Shown here in pieces: positions 49,063 through 58,012 of a stretch of DNA of 64,000 bases (the stretch's first letter is position 1; each line of letters begins with the position of its first letter). Source of the stretch: CAVPDG01 sp963702535 (lineage in GTDB: Bacteria; Chloroflexota; Anaerolineae; Anaerolineales; UBA4823). The stretch is from positions 124,001 to 188,000 of the forward strand of contig CAVPDG010000010.1 in NCBI GenBank assembly GCA_963702535.1, in the 5' to 3' direction. Under the pieces are notes generated by a model. It searched no databases. It had not been told where the DNA came from and saw nothing but the letters and a program-made list of their open reading frames with translations. Both the position numbers and the translations under genes were made by a program.

Positions 49063-49581
49063 TTAAACAGGAAGCGGCGTGGTCGCCGGTGCTTCGGTTT
49101 TCGTCTGGCGAGGAATGCAGACGTTACAATCGCAGGTACCGACCTGGCTGGCTTGTCCTTCCGTTGCTGTCACAATGGCGAAGACGCAGCCATGGAAAGG
49201 GGGTAAGGCTGTGCCCGTCGGCGCGGTGATACTCCACTCTCCCTCAAAAACGACCAGCCAAACTGGCAGGTCATCGGGATAGGCAGAATATTCTGTATCG
49301 CCCCCATGGCCGACCCGCTCCAGAGCTGACCGGTGATCAACCTGATCGATCACCACTGGCTGAGGTGTAGCCAGGGCTTCCAGGCGGCTGGCAGCCACAC
49401 CGAGAGAAGCAGCTAAGACTACCTGCTCCGGGTTGGAATCCGGAGTTCCTTCATGGAAATTGGTAGGCGAAGCGGATGACGGATAGGTCTCTGGGACAGT
49501 CGGTGCCTTTGTCGAAGGCTGGCAGGAAGGTAAAGTGGTGAGCGCCAGCAGGCAAAGAATCAACAGCAGATGATGGCTCAT
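49063..49581 (-). CDS. Small lipoprotein of unknown function
   Basis: A 172-residue protein with signal LLLILCLLALTTL and lipobox LPSC. The mature part is Ser/Thr/Pro-rich at first, then a domain with VWLVVFEGEWSITAPTGT and a Cys-rich end (GTCDCNVCIP). I recognise no family. Its start overlaps the stop of the upstream toroid gene (TAATG), so the two are translationally linked. It could also be the N-terminal part of the propeller protein that follows, since Pro/Thr-rich linker codons run on past its stop in another frame. Confidence 0.65.
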   Translation of the reverse strand: MSHHLLLILCLLALTTLPSCQPSTKAPTVPETYPSSASPTNFHEGTPDSNPEQVVLAASLGVAASRLEALATPQPVVIDQVDHRSALERVGHGGDTEYSAYPDDLPVWLVVFEGEWSITAPTGTALPPFHGCVFAIVTATEGQASQVGTCDCNVCIPRQTKTEAPATTPLPV

Positions 49582-50497
49582 TAGATCGCCCGTTTGAGTA
49601 CCCGCAGCGCATCCAGCGTGACCCACTTCGACGGGCGGTTGCGCGGCTCGACGCTCCAGGTGCGCGAGGTCGATCCACAAATCCAGCGACCCGCCGTATC
49701 CTGGCGCTCCAGCACTAGATTGAGCAGCGGTCTGAACCGCGGGTCGCCGCCGTAGCCGTTCCTTGCCAGGGCTTTGAGCGCGCTGAGCAAATCCCAGGCG
49801 CGCGGCACGCCGAAGGTCAGCCAGCGCTTGTGCTCGCCCTGGAAATCATAATCGGCGTCCAGCAAGGTGTCCGCCAGGCGCCTCACCACACCATCTGACC
49901 GGGATGTGCGCAGATCCGCCGGCAGCGCCGCCAACCCGTTCAGCGCGGCGATGGCGCCCCACAGGCAATCCCGGTGGGCGTAGCGCCCGCAATCCAGGGC
50001 GTCAGCCGTTGACATGTCTTCGATCACGAAGGCAAAAGCCTGGCGCACGCGCGGGTCATCGCCGAAGCCGAAATAGACCAGGAAGGGCAGGTGCTCGCCC
50101 GTCGTGCAGGGGAAGATGCCGCTGCGCAGCGTACGCGTCAGGGAAAAGCCGCCGCTGGCGTTCTGGCAGAATTTCAAGAAGGAGTTACAACCGGCGGACG
50201 TGCGCTCGTCCGGCTCCACGCCCAGCATGTGCAGCAGCGAGAGCGCAGCGACGGCGCCCTGCTGCCGTGTAGGGCTTGGTCTCGTCCTCGCCCCAATAGC
50301 CCTCGGGGTGCTGCAGGCTGAAGATCTCCTGCGCCAGCCGCTGCTCTGGGATGGCGCCGGCGCGCCGCCAGCACATCAGGATCATCCGCCGGTCGGTCGA
50401 GGATGTCGACCAGCGTCCAGTAGCGCACGGAGGGGTTCTCCGCCTCCAGCAGCCAGGGCAGCGGGTCTCCCTTGAGGTGTTCTTGCCAGGCGCACAT
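49581..50497 (-). CDS. Alpha/alpha-toroid (prenyltransferase/squalene-cyclase-like) protein (two frameshifts)
   Basis: About 305 residues. It begins WQEHLKGDPLPWLLEAENPSVRYWTL, followed by repeats with the pattern LQHPEGYWGED and NASGGFSL, typical of the alpha/alpha toroid found in terpene cyclases and prenyltransferase beta-subunits. It lacks the DXDD or DDXXD motif of cyclases that I would expect, so function is open; similar bacterial proteins are often misnamed. Frame breaks occur near 50390 and 50270. ATG 50497 has AAGGTG upstream. It is in an operon after the SGNH hydrolase (17-bp gap). Confidence 0.7.
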
Positions 50498-50514
50498 CGC
50501 GCACCTTAAGCTGC

Positions 50515-51139
50515 TTATCCCAGCAGCTCCCTCACCTTCACCGCCACAGCCTGCCCCAGCTTGCGATGCTCGTCGGCCTCGAAGTGGATGCCGTCCAGCG
50601 GGCTGGAGACGATCACCGTCCCCGTATCCAGGAAAGCGCAGCCCTGCTCCTGTGCGATCTGCGCAAAGTAGCGGGCGAACTTTTTCGATTTCTCCTCAGC
50701 CCCGTTGAACATCTCGGCGTATTCATTGAGCGTGGTGGTGGGCGGCGGCGCCAGCAGCAGCACCGGCGGCGGGCGCCCATTCACTCCTGTCAGGCTGCTC
50801 TGCGCCATGCCCACCAGCACGCGCGCCCCTCGGCGACATCGTAGGCTGAGAGACCGAAGCGCGTCTTCAGGTCGTTGGTGCCGAGCAGGATGGCGACCAG
50901 GTCCAGCGGCTTGTGCAACTCCAGGCAGGGGATCAGGTATTCCTTGCCGCTCTTATAGCCCTCGATGGGATCGTCCCACACCGTGGTGCGCCCGTTGAGA
51001 CCTTCTTCGATCACCTCGTAGCCATTGCCCAGCGCTTTGCCCAGCACCGCGTCCAGCGCGTGTGCTCGTCGAAGCGGTCGAGCGTGACGGGGTTATAACC
51101 CCAGGTGTTTAAGTCGCCGTAACAGAGGATGCGTTTCAT
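50515..51139 (-). CDS. SGNH/GDSL-family hydrolase with Leu at the catalytic Ser position (two frameshifts)
   Basis: About 207 residues. It starts RILCYGDLNTWGYNP, where block I of the family is GDSN; the Ser codon is TTA (Leu) at 51110-51112. Block III is ILLGTNDLK and block V is DGIHFEADEH, both intact. Breaks near 51065 and 50825 separate three well-matched segments. The Leu differs from Ser (TCA) by one base, so a sequence error is possible; if real, the protein would lack hydrolase activity. The start overlaps the end of the upstream response-regulator gene. Confidence 0.78.
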
Positions 51140-51983
51140 TCGTCCTTACCCTCGGCCCTGCCCTCAAATCCATTTCCGCCGCCTCCACCAGCGCCGCAGG
51201 CGACGCATACCGCCGGTCGTGCACCGCCACCCCAAAACGCACGGCGGCGGCGTACTCCTCCTCCCCCACCTGGTACGGCTCGCTGAGCTTTTCTGCCAGG
51301 CGGCTCCGCACCACCTCGATATCCTCCGGCTTCTTCAGCTCTTCGTGCAGCGTAGCGAACTTCCAGCCGGAGAAGCGGGCGATGGTGTCGGTCAGGCGCA
51401 GGGCGTGGCGCAGGCGCTCTCCTGCCTGGCGCAGGATGGCGACCATGGCATCTGGGTCGGGTTGTCCTTCAATGTGCAGGGTGAAAACCAGCACGGCAAA
51501 GTAGAAGTCGCTGCGGCGGCGGGCGCGCTCGAAAGCCAGCTCCAGCCGCGTGTCGAAGAACTCGCGCGTGAACAGCTCGGAGATCGGATCGCGGAAAGCC
51601 AGGTGCTTGGGGCGCACTTCAAAGGAGCCCAGGCGCTCCGCCAGGGTGCGCAGCTGGTCGACCTCCACCGGCTTGAGCAGCACCAGGTCTGCCAGGTCGG
51701 AGATGGGCTGCGCCATGTTGGGGTAGGCGGTGATGACGATCACCCGCGTGCCGTCGAAGCGCGGGTTGGAGCGCAGCTGGTAGAGGATCTGCTCGCCGCC
51801 CACTTCCAACCCCAGGCGCAGGTCGAGCAGGATCAGGTCGGGGACGCTTCCCGCCAGGCGCGCCAGGGCATCGCGCGCCGAGAGCACGATCTCGCACTCG
51901 TAGCCCACCAGTTGCAGCACCGTGCTGAAAAAGCCGGCGGTGTCTTTATCGTCTTCGATGATGAGGACGTGCATCTTGTCCAT
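51093..51983 (-). CDS. Response regulator with degenerate GGDEF-like domain
   Basis: About 296 residues. The receiver is intact: IIEDD, phospho-acceptor in LILLDLRLG, Thr in VIVITAYPN and Lys in LLKPVEV. The second half has a GGDEF fold (FRDPISELFTREFFDTRLELAFE, VRSRLAEKL), but the signature reads RFSGWKFATL instead of GGDEF. It should not make cyclic di-GMP, and may bind a partner. ATG 51983 (MDKM) is chosen for its AGAAGAG-type spacing; other starts are possible. The last 15 residues overlap the hydrolase start, and a one-base break could instead end it at a TAA just before that start. Confidence 0.8.
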   Translation of the reverse strand: MDKMHVLIIEDDKDTAGFFSTVLQLVGYECEIVLSARDALARLAGSVPDLILLDLRLGLEVGGEQILYQLRSNPRFDGTRVIVITAYPNMAQPISDLADLVLLKPVEVDQLRTLAERLGSFEVRPKHLAFRDPISELFTREFFDTRLELAFERARRRSDFYFAVLVFTLHIEGQPDPDAMVAILRQAGERLRHALRLTDTIARFSGWKFATLHEELKKPEDIEVVRSRLAEKLSEPYQVGEEEYAAAVRFGVAVHDRRYASPAALVEAAEMDLRAGPRVRTNETHPLLRRLKHLGL

Positions 51984-52098
51984 GTCTCTTCTCCCGTGGA
52001 GATGCACGTGAGATTGGATGAGCCCCCTAACTCCCCAATAACCCGGCGATCATACGAAAAGCCCTGCGGTGAAACAATAATTCGACGGGCACTGCTCA

Positions 52099-52116
52099 AT
52101 TATATACCGTATACGG
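52099..52116 (-). promoter_or_regulatory. Promoter element with palindromic operator candidate
   Basis: On the minus strand TATAAT lies at 52104-52099, and just upstream is the 10-bp palindrome CCGTATACGG (52107-52116), positioned between -10 and -35. It lies upstream of the response-regulator gene and could be an operator site. Confidence 0.5.
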
Positions 52117-52183
52117 CAAAATGAACGGCGCCTCAGAGCGGATTGCAAATTTGATGGGCGTTCTCCGGTTTTTGTTGTCCTGT

Positions 52184-52948
52184 TCAGGCAGTTGAAGAAA
52201 TTCCTCGTCTGAGATTGACCATTTGCAGGCTGTCGTGATACACCTGCCCGAAGAGGCTGCCATACACCAGCAAGATGTAAAATCCGGCGATCGCCCCCAG
52301 GAAGGGCATCAGGCAGATCAGCACCAGCGTATAGTAAGCCAGGCTGAGGGCTGTCATCAGCACCATCGCCAATCCGCCGATCACCACCCAGGCGATGAAG
52401 TAATCCCAGGCGTTGCGGCGCAACAAGCGCCACCACTCGCCGAAGCGGAAAGCTGCCCCCAGGCTCTCGTGGGCGGCGCAGTGCGCCAGAGCCATCGGCA
52501 AGGGGATGACGCCCAGAAACAGCAATAACATGCCCAGCGCCAGCGACACGAACATGATCCCCATGCTGCCGAACATCGCCAGGACGGGCGCGGCGCTGCT
52601 CGCATCGCCGGCGCCGGCGGCGATCGTCGCTCCAAAGAAGGAGATCAAATACAAAACTTGCCCGCCGAAGAGCACCAGGAAGCCTGGAAGCAGAAAGACC
52701 GCAGACACGACGATCTGGCGCAGCCCGTCCAGCGCCAGGCTGCCCCAGTCGTCCCAGGCGGGCAACGCCAGCTCCTCAGCGCGGCTGCGGCTGCGCAGCA
52801 CGCGCATGAAATAGCCGCCTACGAAGAGCAGGGGCACGATGGGGATGATAAAGCCCAGGAAGATCAGCCCGGCGCCGATCCAGTAGCGTGACTGTCCATC
52901 GGAGGACTGGAAGGGATAGCGAAAGACCTGGCGAAGCTGGGTGAACAT
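52184..52948 (-). CDS. DUF4013-family membrane protein
   Basis: A 254-residue protein with about six hydrophobic segments. It begins FRYPFQSSDGQSRYWIGAGLIFLGFIIPIVPLLFVGGY in DUF4013 style (short runs: RYPFQSSD; GGYFMRVLR) and has DDWGSLALDGLR after the first pair. Function of the family is unknown. It lies between the regulator and the tyrosine phenol-lyase, and its 3' end is followed by 176 bp before the regulator start. Confidence 0.75.
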   Translation of the reverse strand: MFTQLRQVFRYPFQSSDGQSRYWIGAGLIFLGFIIPIVPLLFVGGYFMRVLRSRSRAEELALPAWDDWGSLALDGLRQIVVSAVFLLPGFLVLFGGQVLYLISFFGATIAAGAGDASSAAPVLAMFGSMGIMFVSLALGMLLLFLGVIPLPMALAHCAAHESLGAAFRFGEWWRLLRRNAWDYFIAWVVIGGLAMVLMTALSLAYYTLVLICLMPFLGAIAGFYILLVYGSLFGQVYHDSLQMVNLRRGISSTA

Positions 52949-52962
52949 GGTTGCCTCCTTCT

Positions 52963-54381
52963 CTACCCCTTAACCGGCTCGAAGCGCGCCTGGAAGAAGC
53001 GCAGGTACTTCGGCTCGTAGACCATCTGCAAGCCGCGCGTCTGCTGGCGCTGGTCGTATGCCGCCTTGACCGATTCAGCCACCACATCCATGTGCGCCTG
53101 GGTGTAGACGCGCCGCGGGATGGTCAGGCGCGTCAGCTCCAGCTTCGGGTAGCGGTGGTCGCCCGTCTGCGGGTCGCGGCCGGCGCTGACCACGCCGCGC
53201 TCCATCGAGCGCACGCCGGAATCCAGGTAGAGCATGGCAGCTAGGGTTTGGCCGGGGAATTGGGCTTGTGGGATGTGCGGGTAGAAACCGCGCGCGTTGA
53301 GGAAGATGGCGTGCCCGCCCACGGGCTGGACGATGGGGATCTCCCAATCGGTGAGCAGCTCGCCCAGGTAGCGCACCTGCCCCACGCGGGCGCGCACCTG
53401 GTCATCCTGCACGCCCTCGGCGATACCGATGGCTAAGGCTTCCATATCGCGCCCCGCCATGCCGCCGTAGGTATGCAGCCCTTCGTAAATGACTACCAGG
53501 TTGCGCAGGTCTTCGAACAGCTCCGCGTCGCGCACCGCCAGCCAGCCGCCGATGTTGACCAGGTTATCCTTCTTGGCGCTCATCCACGCCCCGTCGGTGT
53601 AGCTGCAGAACTCCTTGAGGATCTCGGCGATGGATTTGCCCTGGTAGCCCGGCTCGCGCTCCTGGATGAAGAAGGCGTTCTCATACATGCGCGTGGCGTC
53701 CAGGTAGATGCGGATGCCGTAGCGGTCGCAGAGCTGGCGTAGCTGGCGCACATTCTCCATCGAGACCGGCTGCCCGCCCGCCATGTTCACCGTGCCCGCC
53801 AGGCTCACATAGGGGATGCTCGCAGCGCCCACCTTGTCGATCAGCGCCCTAAGCTTGTCCAGATCGATGTTGCCCTTAAAGGGGTGCAGGTTCGCCGGGT
53901 CGTGCGCCTCGTCGATGATTACATCCACGAAGGTGCCGCCCGCCAGTTCCTGGTGCAGCCGGGTGGTGGTGAAGTACATATTGCCCGGGATGGTGTGCCC
54001 CGGCTTGACCAGCGCCTGGCTGATCAGGTGCTCGGCGCCGCGCCCCTGGTGGGTGGGGACGATGTAGGGATAGCCGTAGTAGGTCTGGATGGCCTCTTCC
54101 AGGTGGTAGAAGTTGCGGCTGCCGGCGTAGGCTTCGTCGCCGAGCATGATGCCCGCCCACTGGCGGTCGCTCATGGCGCTGGTGCCGCTGTCGGTGAGCA
54201 GGTCAATGTAGACATCTTCAGAGCGCAGCAGGAAAGTGTTATAGCCGGCTTCCTGCAGCGCTTTCTGGCGCGCTTCACGGCTGATCATCTCGATCGGCTC
54301 GACCATCTTGATCTTCCAGGGCTCTGCCCAGGAGCGGCGCCCGAACTGCTGGCCCATCGTCTGCGGTACGGAATGTTCCAT
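52963..54381 (-). CDS. tpl: Tyrosine phenol-lyase
   Basis: A 472-residue PLP-dependent beta-eliminating lyase that splits L-tyrosine into phenol, pyruvate and ammonia. It matches the phenol-lyase rather than tryptophanase type at the PLP-lysine: SAKKDNLVNIGGWLA. Other landmarks are TDSGTSAMSDRQWAG, IVPTHQGRGAEHLISQ, NMYFTTTRLHQE, GGQPVSMENVR, YGGMAGRDMEA, GVRSMERGVVSAGR and the C-terminal KYLRFFQARFEP. ATG 54381 has GGAGG 7 bp upstream. It is 23 bp downstream of the aminotransferase on the same strand. The family is potassium-dependent; the reaction is reversible. Confidence 0.93.
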   Translation of the reverse strand: MEHSVPQTMGQQFGRRSWAEPWKIKMVEPIEMISREARQKALQEAGYNTFLLRSEDVYIDLLTDSGTSAMSDRQWAGIMLGDEAYAGSRNFYHLEEAIQTYYGYPYIVPTHQGRGAEHLISQALVKPGHTIPGNMYFTTTRLHQELAGGTFVDVIIDEAHDPANLHPFKGNIDLDKLRALIDKVGAASIPYVSLAGTVNMAGGQPVSMENVRQLRQLCDRYGIRIYLDATRMYENAFFIQEREPGYQGKSIAEILKEFCSYTDGAWMSAKKDNLVNIGGWLAVRDAELFEDLRNLVVIYEGLHTYGGMAGRDMEALAIGIAEGVQDDQVRARVGQVRYLGELLTDWEIPIVQPVGGHAIFLNARGFYPHIPQAQFPGQTLAAMLYLDSGVRSMERGVVSAGRDPQTGDHRYPKLELTRLTIPRRVYTQAHMDVVAESVKAAYDQRQQTRGLQMVYEPKYLRFFQARFEPVKG

Positions 54382-54404
54382 AAGTTTCCTCCGGGAATAG
54401 GATA

Positions 54405-55580
54405 TTAATGGTGGGGAATGGTCGCCAGGACGCCTGCCACCCGCTCCAGCGCCTCGTCGATCTGCTCGGGCGAGACCGCGTAGCACAGGCGCAGGTAGCC
54501 CTCGCCGTGAGCTCCGAAATCGACGCCCGGCAGGAGCGCCACCCCTGCCTCTTCCAGGATGCGCATGGCGAGCTGGCGCACCGGCACGCCGAACGCTTTG
54601 ACGTTGGGGAAGGCGTAGAACGCGCCCTGCGGTTTCAGGCAGCTCACGCCGGGGATGGCGTTCAAACCGGCGATCATGCGATCGCGCCGGCGCTGGTACT
54701 CTGCCACCACCGCCTCAGCCATCTCCTGGCTGGCGGTGAGCGCCTCGATGCCGGCGTACTGCGTGAACATCGCCGTGCAGCCCACCGAGTGGTTGAGCAG
54801 CAGGCTGACGCGCTCGGCAAGCGGCTGGGGCATGATCGAGTAGCCCAGGCGCCAGCCGGTCATTGCGTAGGTCTTGGAGAAGCCGTCGACGATGACGGTG
54901 CGCTCGCGCATGCCGGGCAGCGCAGCGATGCGCGGCACTTCCAGCCCGTCATAAGCCAGGCGGGCATAGATCTCGTCCGCCATAACCCAGGCGTCGTACT
55001 TTTGTGCTGCCGCGGCAATGTGCTCCAGGTCGGCTTTGGGGATCACGCCTCCTGTCGGGTTGGCTGGCGTGTTCAGGATGATCAGCCGCGTGCGCAGGCT
55101 GAGGCAGGCGTCGAAGGCCTCCAGGTCGAAGGAGAATCCCTTTTCTTCCAGCAATGGCACCGGTACAGGTACGCCCCCCGCCACCGCGATCATGGCGGAA
55201 TAGGTGGGAAATCCCGGGTCGGGGTAGATCACCTCGTCGCCCGGCTCGACCAGCGCCAGGGTCGGGAAGAACAAGCCCGGCTTGGCGCCCGGTCCTATCA
55301 CCACCTCCGCCGGGCTCACGGCGAAGCCCTGGCGGTCGGAGGCGTCCTCGGCGATGACCTGGCGCAGCGGGGTCAAACCGGCTGGCGGGTTGTAGCGCGT
55401 CTTGCCGGACTGGATGGCATCTATACCTGCCTGGCTGATATGTGCGAAGGTATCGAAGTCGGGTTGCCCCACTTCCAGGTGCAGGATCTGCCTGCCTTGC
55501 GCTTCTAGCTGTTGGGCGCGCGCCAGCATGGTATACGCGCCTTCTTCTTTCAGATCGACGACACGGTTTGAGAAAGGCAT
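54405..55580 (-). CDS. Class I/II PLP aminotransferase (aspartate/aromatic type)
   Basis: A 391-residue fold-I aminotransferase. Landmarks are LEVGQPDFDT, TRYNPPAGLTPLRQ, LNTPANPTGGVIP, the cofactor-contact VMADEIYARLAY and the PLP-lysine SKTYAMTGWRLGY, plus the C-terminal Arg in YLRLCYA. The family uses 2-oxoglutarate and Asp, Tyr or Phe; exact specificity is not visible. The neighbour, tyrosine phenol-lyase, makes an aromatic-amino-acid role reasonable. It starts 11 bp after dcd. Confidence 0.92.
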   Translation of the reverse strand: MPFSNRVVDLKEEGAYTMLARAQQLEAQGRQILHLEVGQPDFDTFAHISQAGIDAIQSGKTRYNPPAGLTPLRQVIAEDASDRQGFAVSPAEVVIGPGAKPGLFFPTLALVEPGDEVIYPDPGFPTYSAMIAVAGGVPVPVPLLEEKGFSFDLEAFDACLSLRTRLIILNTPANPTGGVIPKADLEHIAAAAQKYDAWVMADEIYARLAYDGLEVPRIAALPGMRERTVIVDGFSKTYAMTGWRLGYSIMPQPLAERVSLLLNHSVGCTAMFTQYAGIEALTASQEMAEAVVAEYQRRRDRMIAGLNAIPGVSCLKPQGAFYAFPNVKAFGVPVRQLAMRILEEAGVALLPGVDFGAHGEGYLRLCYAVSPEQIDEALERVAGVLATIPHH

Positions 55581-55591
55581 AGGGTCTCCAC

Positions 55592-56146
55592 TTACAACTT
55601 GGGTAGGACGATGGACTGCTGGGATTGGTATTTACCCTTCTTATCAGCGTAGGAGGTCTCGCACGGCTCGTCGCCCTCGAAGAATAGCACCTGGGCGATA
55701 CCCTCGTTGGCATAGATCTTAGCGGGCAGCGGCGTGGTATTGGAGATTTCTAGCGTGACGAAGCCCTCCCACTCTGGCTCAAAGGGAGTGACGTTGACGA
55801 TGATCCCACAGCGGGCATAGGTGCTCTTGCCCACGCACACGGTCAGCACGTTGCGCGGGATGCGGAAATATTCGATGGTGCGCGCCAGGGCAAAGGAATT
55901 GGGCGGGATGACACACACCTCCCCCTGGAAATCCACCATGGATTTCGGATCGAAGTTCTTGGGGTCGACAATGGCGGAGTGCACGTTGGTGAAGATCTTG
56001 AACTCATCCGCCACGCGGATATCGTAGCCGTAAGATGAGACACCAAAGGAGATCACACCGTTGCGCACCTGTCCCGGCTCGAACGGCTCGATCATGCGCT
56101 GCTCGAGCGCCATCTTGCGAATCCAGTGATCGGGCTTGAGACCCAT
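55592..56146 (-). CDS. dcd: dCTP deaminase
   Basis: A 184-residue trimeric dCTP deaminase converting dCTP to dUTP and ammonia. Landmarks are VSSYGYDIRVADEF, VGKSTYARCGIIVNVTPFEP and the catalytic Glu in EGFVTLEISNTTP. It resembles the monofunctional Dcd rather than the bifunctional DCD-DUT. ATG 56146 is near a long hairpin (56184-56235). It is the first gene of a run through the aminotransferase and phenol-lyase. Confidence 0.94.
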   Translation of the reverse strand: MGLKPDHWIRKMALEQRMIEPFEPGQVRNGVISFGVSSYGYDIRVADEFKIFTNVHSAIVDPKNFDPKSMVDFQGEVCVIPPNSFALARTIEYFRIPRNVLTVCVGKSTYARCGIIVNVTPFEPEWEGFVTLEISNTTPLPAKIYANEGIAQVLFFEGDEPCETSYADKKGKYQSQQSIVLPKL

Positions 56147-56183
56147 AGATACCCTCCAATCATGGAATATGTGCAGGAAACCC

Positions 56184-56235
56184 CCGGATACAGGAGGTGT
56201 GAGCGCCTACGCTCGCTCACACCTTTTTTATCCGG
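56184..56235 (+). terminator. Extended hairpin upstream of dcd (T-run on the plus strand)
   Basis: CCGGATA (56184-56190) pairs with TATCCGG (56229-56235), and inside it AGGTGTGAGCG (56195-56205) pairs with CGCTCACACCT (56214-56224), followed by a T-run on the plus strand. The genes here run on the minus strand, so the T-run does not terminate them; it could end an opposing transcript or form a leader structure. Confidence 0.5.
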
Positions 56236-56281
56236 AGAATCTCCCTGATGAATTGTATAAGAGTCCGCTTGTGCCCTTATT

Positions 56282-58003
56282 TTACCACCCGCTGGCTCTA
56301 AACACGCTGCGCAGCAGGTCGCCAGCCTCTTCCGGCGTCATGGGACGCGGGCGGGCGTAATCTACGAAGAGAATGGGCAGCAGCTCGGTGCTGATGTAGC
56401 GCCCGTTGTAGAACACGTGCCGGTCGATGAATGCCTGGCGGCAGGCTTCGGAGACGTCGTACTGGTCGAAGAACAGGTTGCCCAGCCCGTAATGCACCAG
56501 CGTATCGCCCACGAACTCCAGAGCTTGCGGCTGGTGCGCCTGGCTGCCGCTGACGATGACCGCCCCCGCCCGGGCAGCCTCGCGAAAATCGCGCTCCTGG
56601 TCCGGCTGCGCCCGGTAGGTGTAATACTCGAAGTGCTGGAACGTGGCGATCGGCAGGTATCCCTCTTGCTTGAGGCGCGTGATCTCGGCGGGCATCCAAT
56701 CTCCGGCGCAATCCACCGCCCCCGCATGGTGCGCTCCTGCCTGGGCAAAGCTGCCGCCCTTGCCATTACAGCCGATGAATGCCAGCTTGTTGCCGTTATG
56801 CTCGATGAGCAGCGCTTTGCGCCCATCTTGCAGATCCTCGCCGCCGCCGTAATAACCCCAGCCACGCTCGCGGTACATGTCGAGGGTGAGCAGCATCGCC
56901 TGGCTGCCCCAATCCTGGAAGTGGTCGCCGGTCAGCTCAACCACGTCTGTGCCCACATCCTCCAGCAGCTCGATATAGCGTGGGTCGCTGCAGAAGCGCA
57001 TGTCGGGCTGCACCGGGTTAGGATACGGGCAATCGCGGGCGAAGGGCACCTCGTTGCTGATGTGGGTGATATCGGCATCGCCCGCAGCCAGTCGCCCACG
57101 TCCTTGCCCGGATATTGGATGCCGCGCTGCTCCATGGTGAACGCCGTGGCGCGCACCAGGGCGGTCACGCCGGTCATCGCCACAATCGTCAGGCGCGAGG
57201 GATCGCGGTTGGTCGCCGGGATCCAGGTCTCGGGAGCAGGGCTGCCAGCCACCTGCCCGATCAGCGATATGGGCGCGCTGAGTGGGTAAGCGCTTGCGTC
57301 GAAGTCCTTGTGCAGCGGGGAGGCGCCATCAACTTCCAGCACCTTCCAGCGCGGCTCGAGCAACTCGAAGGGGATCAGCGCCCAGGCGCGGCCGCGGCTC
57401 CAGGCGCGCTCCAGCAGCTCGCCGGCGGGCAGCACTTCCACCGCCCCAGGCGCCGGTGCCCCCCATAGCACAGAGAAAACCGCCAGGGTGCTCTCGTCCA
57501 GCAGCAGGGGCGGCTTGTCGCCCGCCGTGCCTGCCCAGGCAGATCTGACCTCCTGCGCCGAGACGCCGCTCGCCACGCTGGGAAATGGCGCCACCAGGGC
57601 GTACACCCAGCGGCTCACCGGCGCTGCCTCGCTCACCTCCAGGCGTAGGGTAGCTCCTTGCGCCGCCCCGCCGGGGATATAGCTCGCCGGTAGAGCGATC
57701 GCTGGCTCGAAAGGCAGGCGGCAGGGCAGGATCGATCCACACCATCGGCAGGTTTCCCTGTGGGGCGGGGACCTCCCCAGGCGAGGATGCAGTAGGCAAT
57801 GGCTGCGCCGTGGCGGCTGCAGCGCTCGGCACAGGGTACGCCGTGGCAGCCCCTGGCAGCGTGGCGCTGGGCAGGGGCTGGAAAGGTGTGAATGTCGGCG
57901 TACGGGGAAGCGCTTGAAGCAAGCCGGAGCTATCAGGCGCCAGAAGGCTGCAGCCGAACAGCCCAACCGCCAGTAAAGCCAGCAGCACACCCCGCCTGGT
58001 CAT
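56282..58003 (-). CDS. CapA-like poly-gamma-glutamate synthesis/capsule lipoprotein (two frameshifts)
   Basis: About 573 residues. It begins with a lipoprotein signal (VLLALLAVGLFGCSLL), a Pro/Ala-rich linker and then a metallophosphatase-like CapA/PgsA domain. Conserved blocks include LTIVAMTGVTALVR, GNHFQDWGS-type ELTGDHFQDWGS, KLAFIGCNG, PIATFQHFEYYTY and SGSQAHQPQALEF, followed by LVHYGLGNLFFDQ. These match the CapA family, which acts outside the membrane in capsule or polyglutamate export. Frame breaks lie near 57725 and 57075. It directly follows the M23 peptidase gene. Confidence 0.85.
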
Positions 58004-58012
58004 CCCCTCGCC

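Noticed and set aside
54408..55508. Plus-strand open frame opposite the aminotransferase
   Set aside because: Mirror of a well-conserved PLP enzyme on the other strand; no start signal and no domain.
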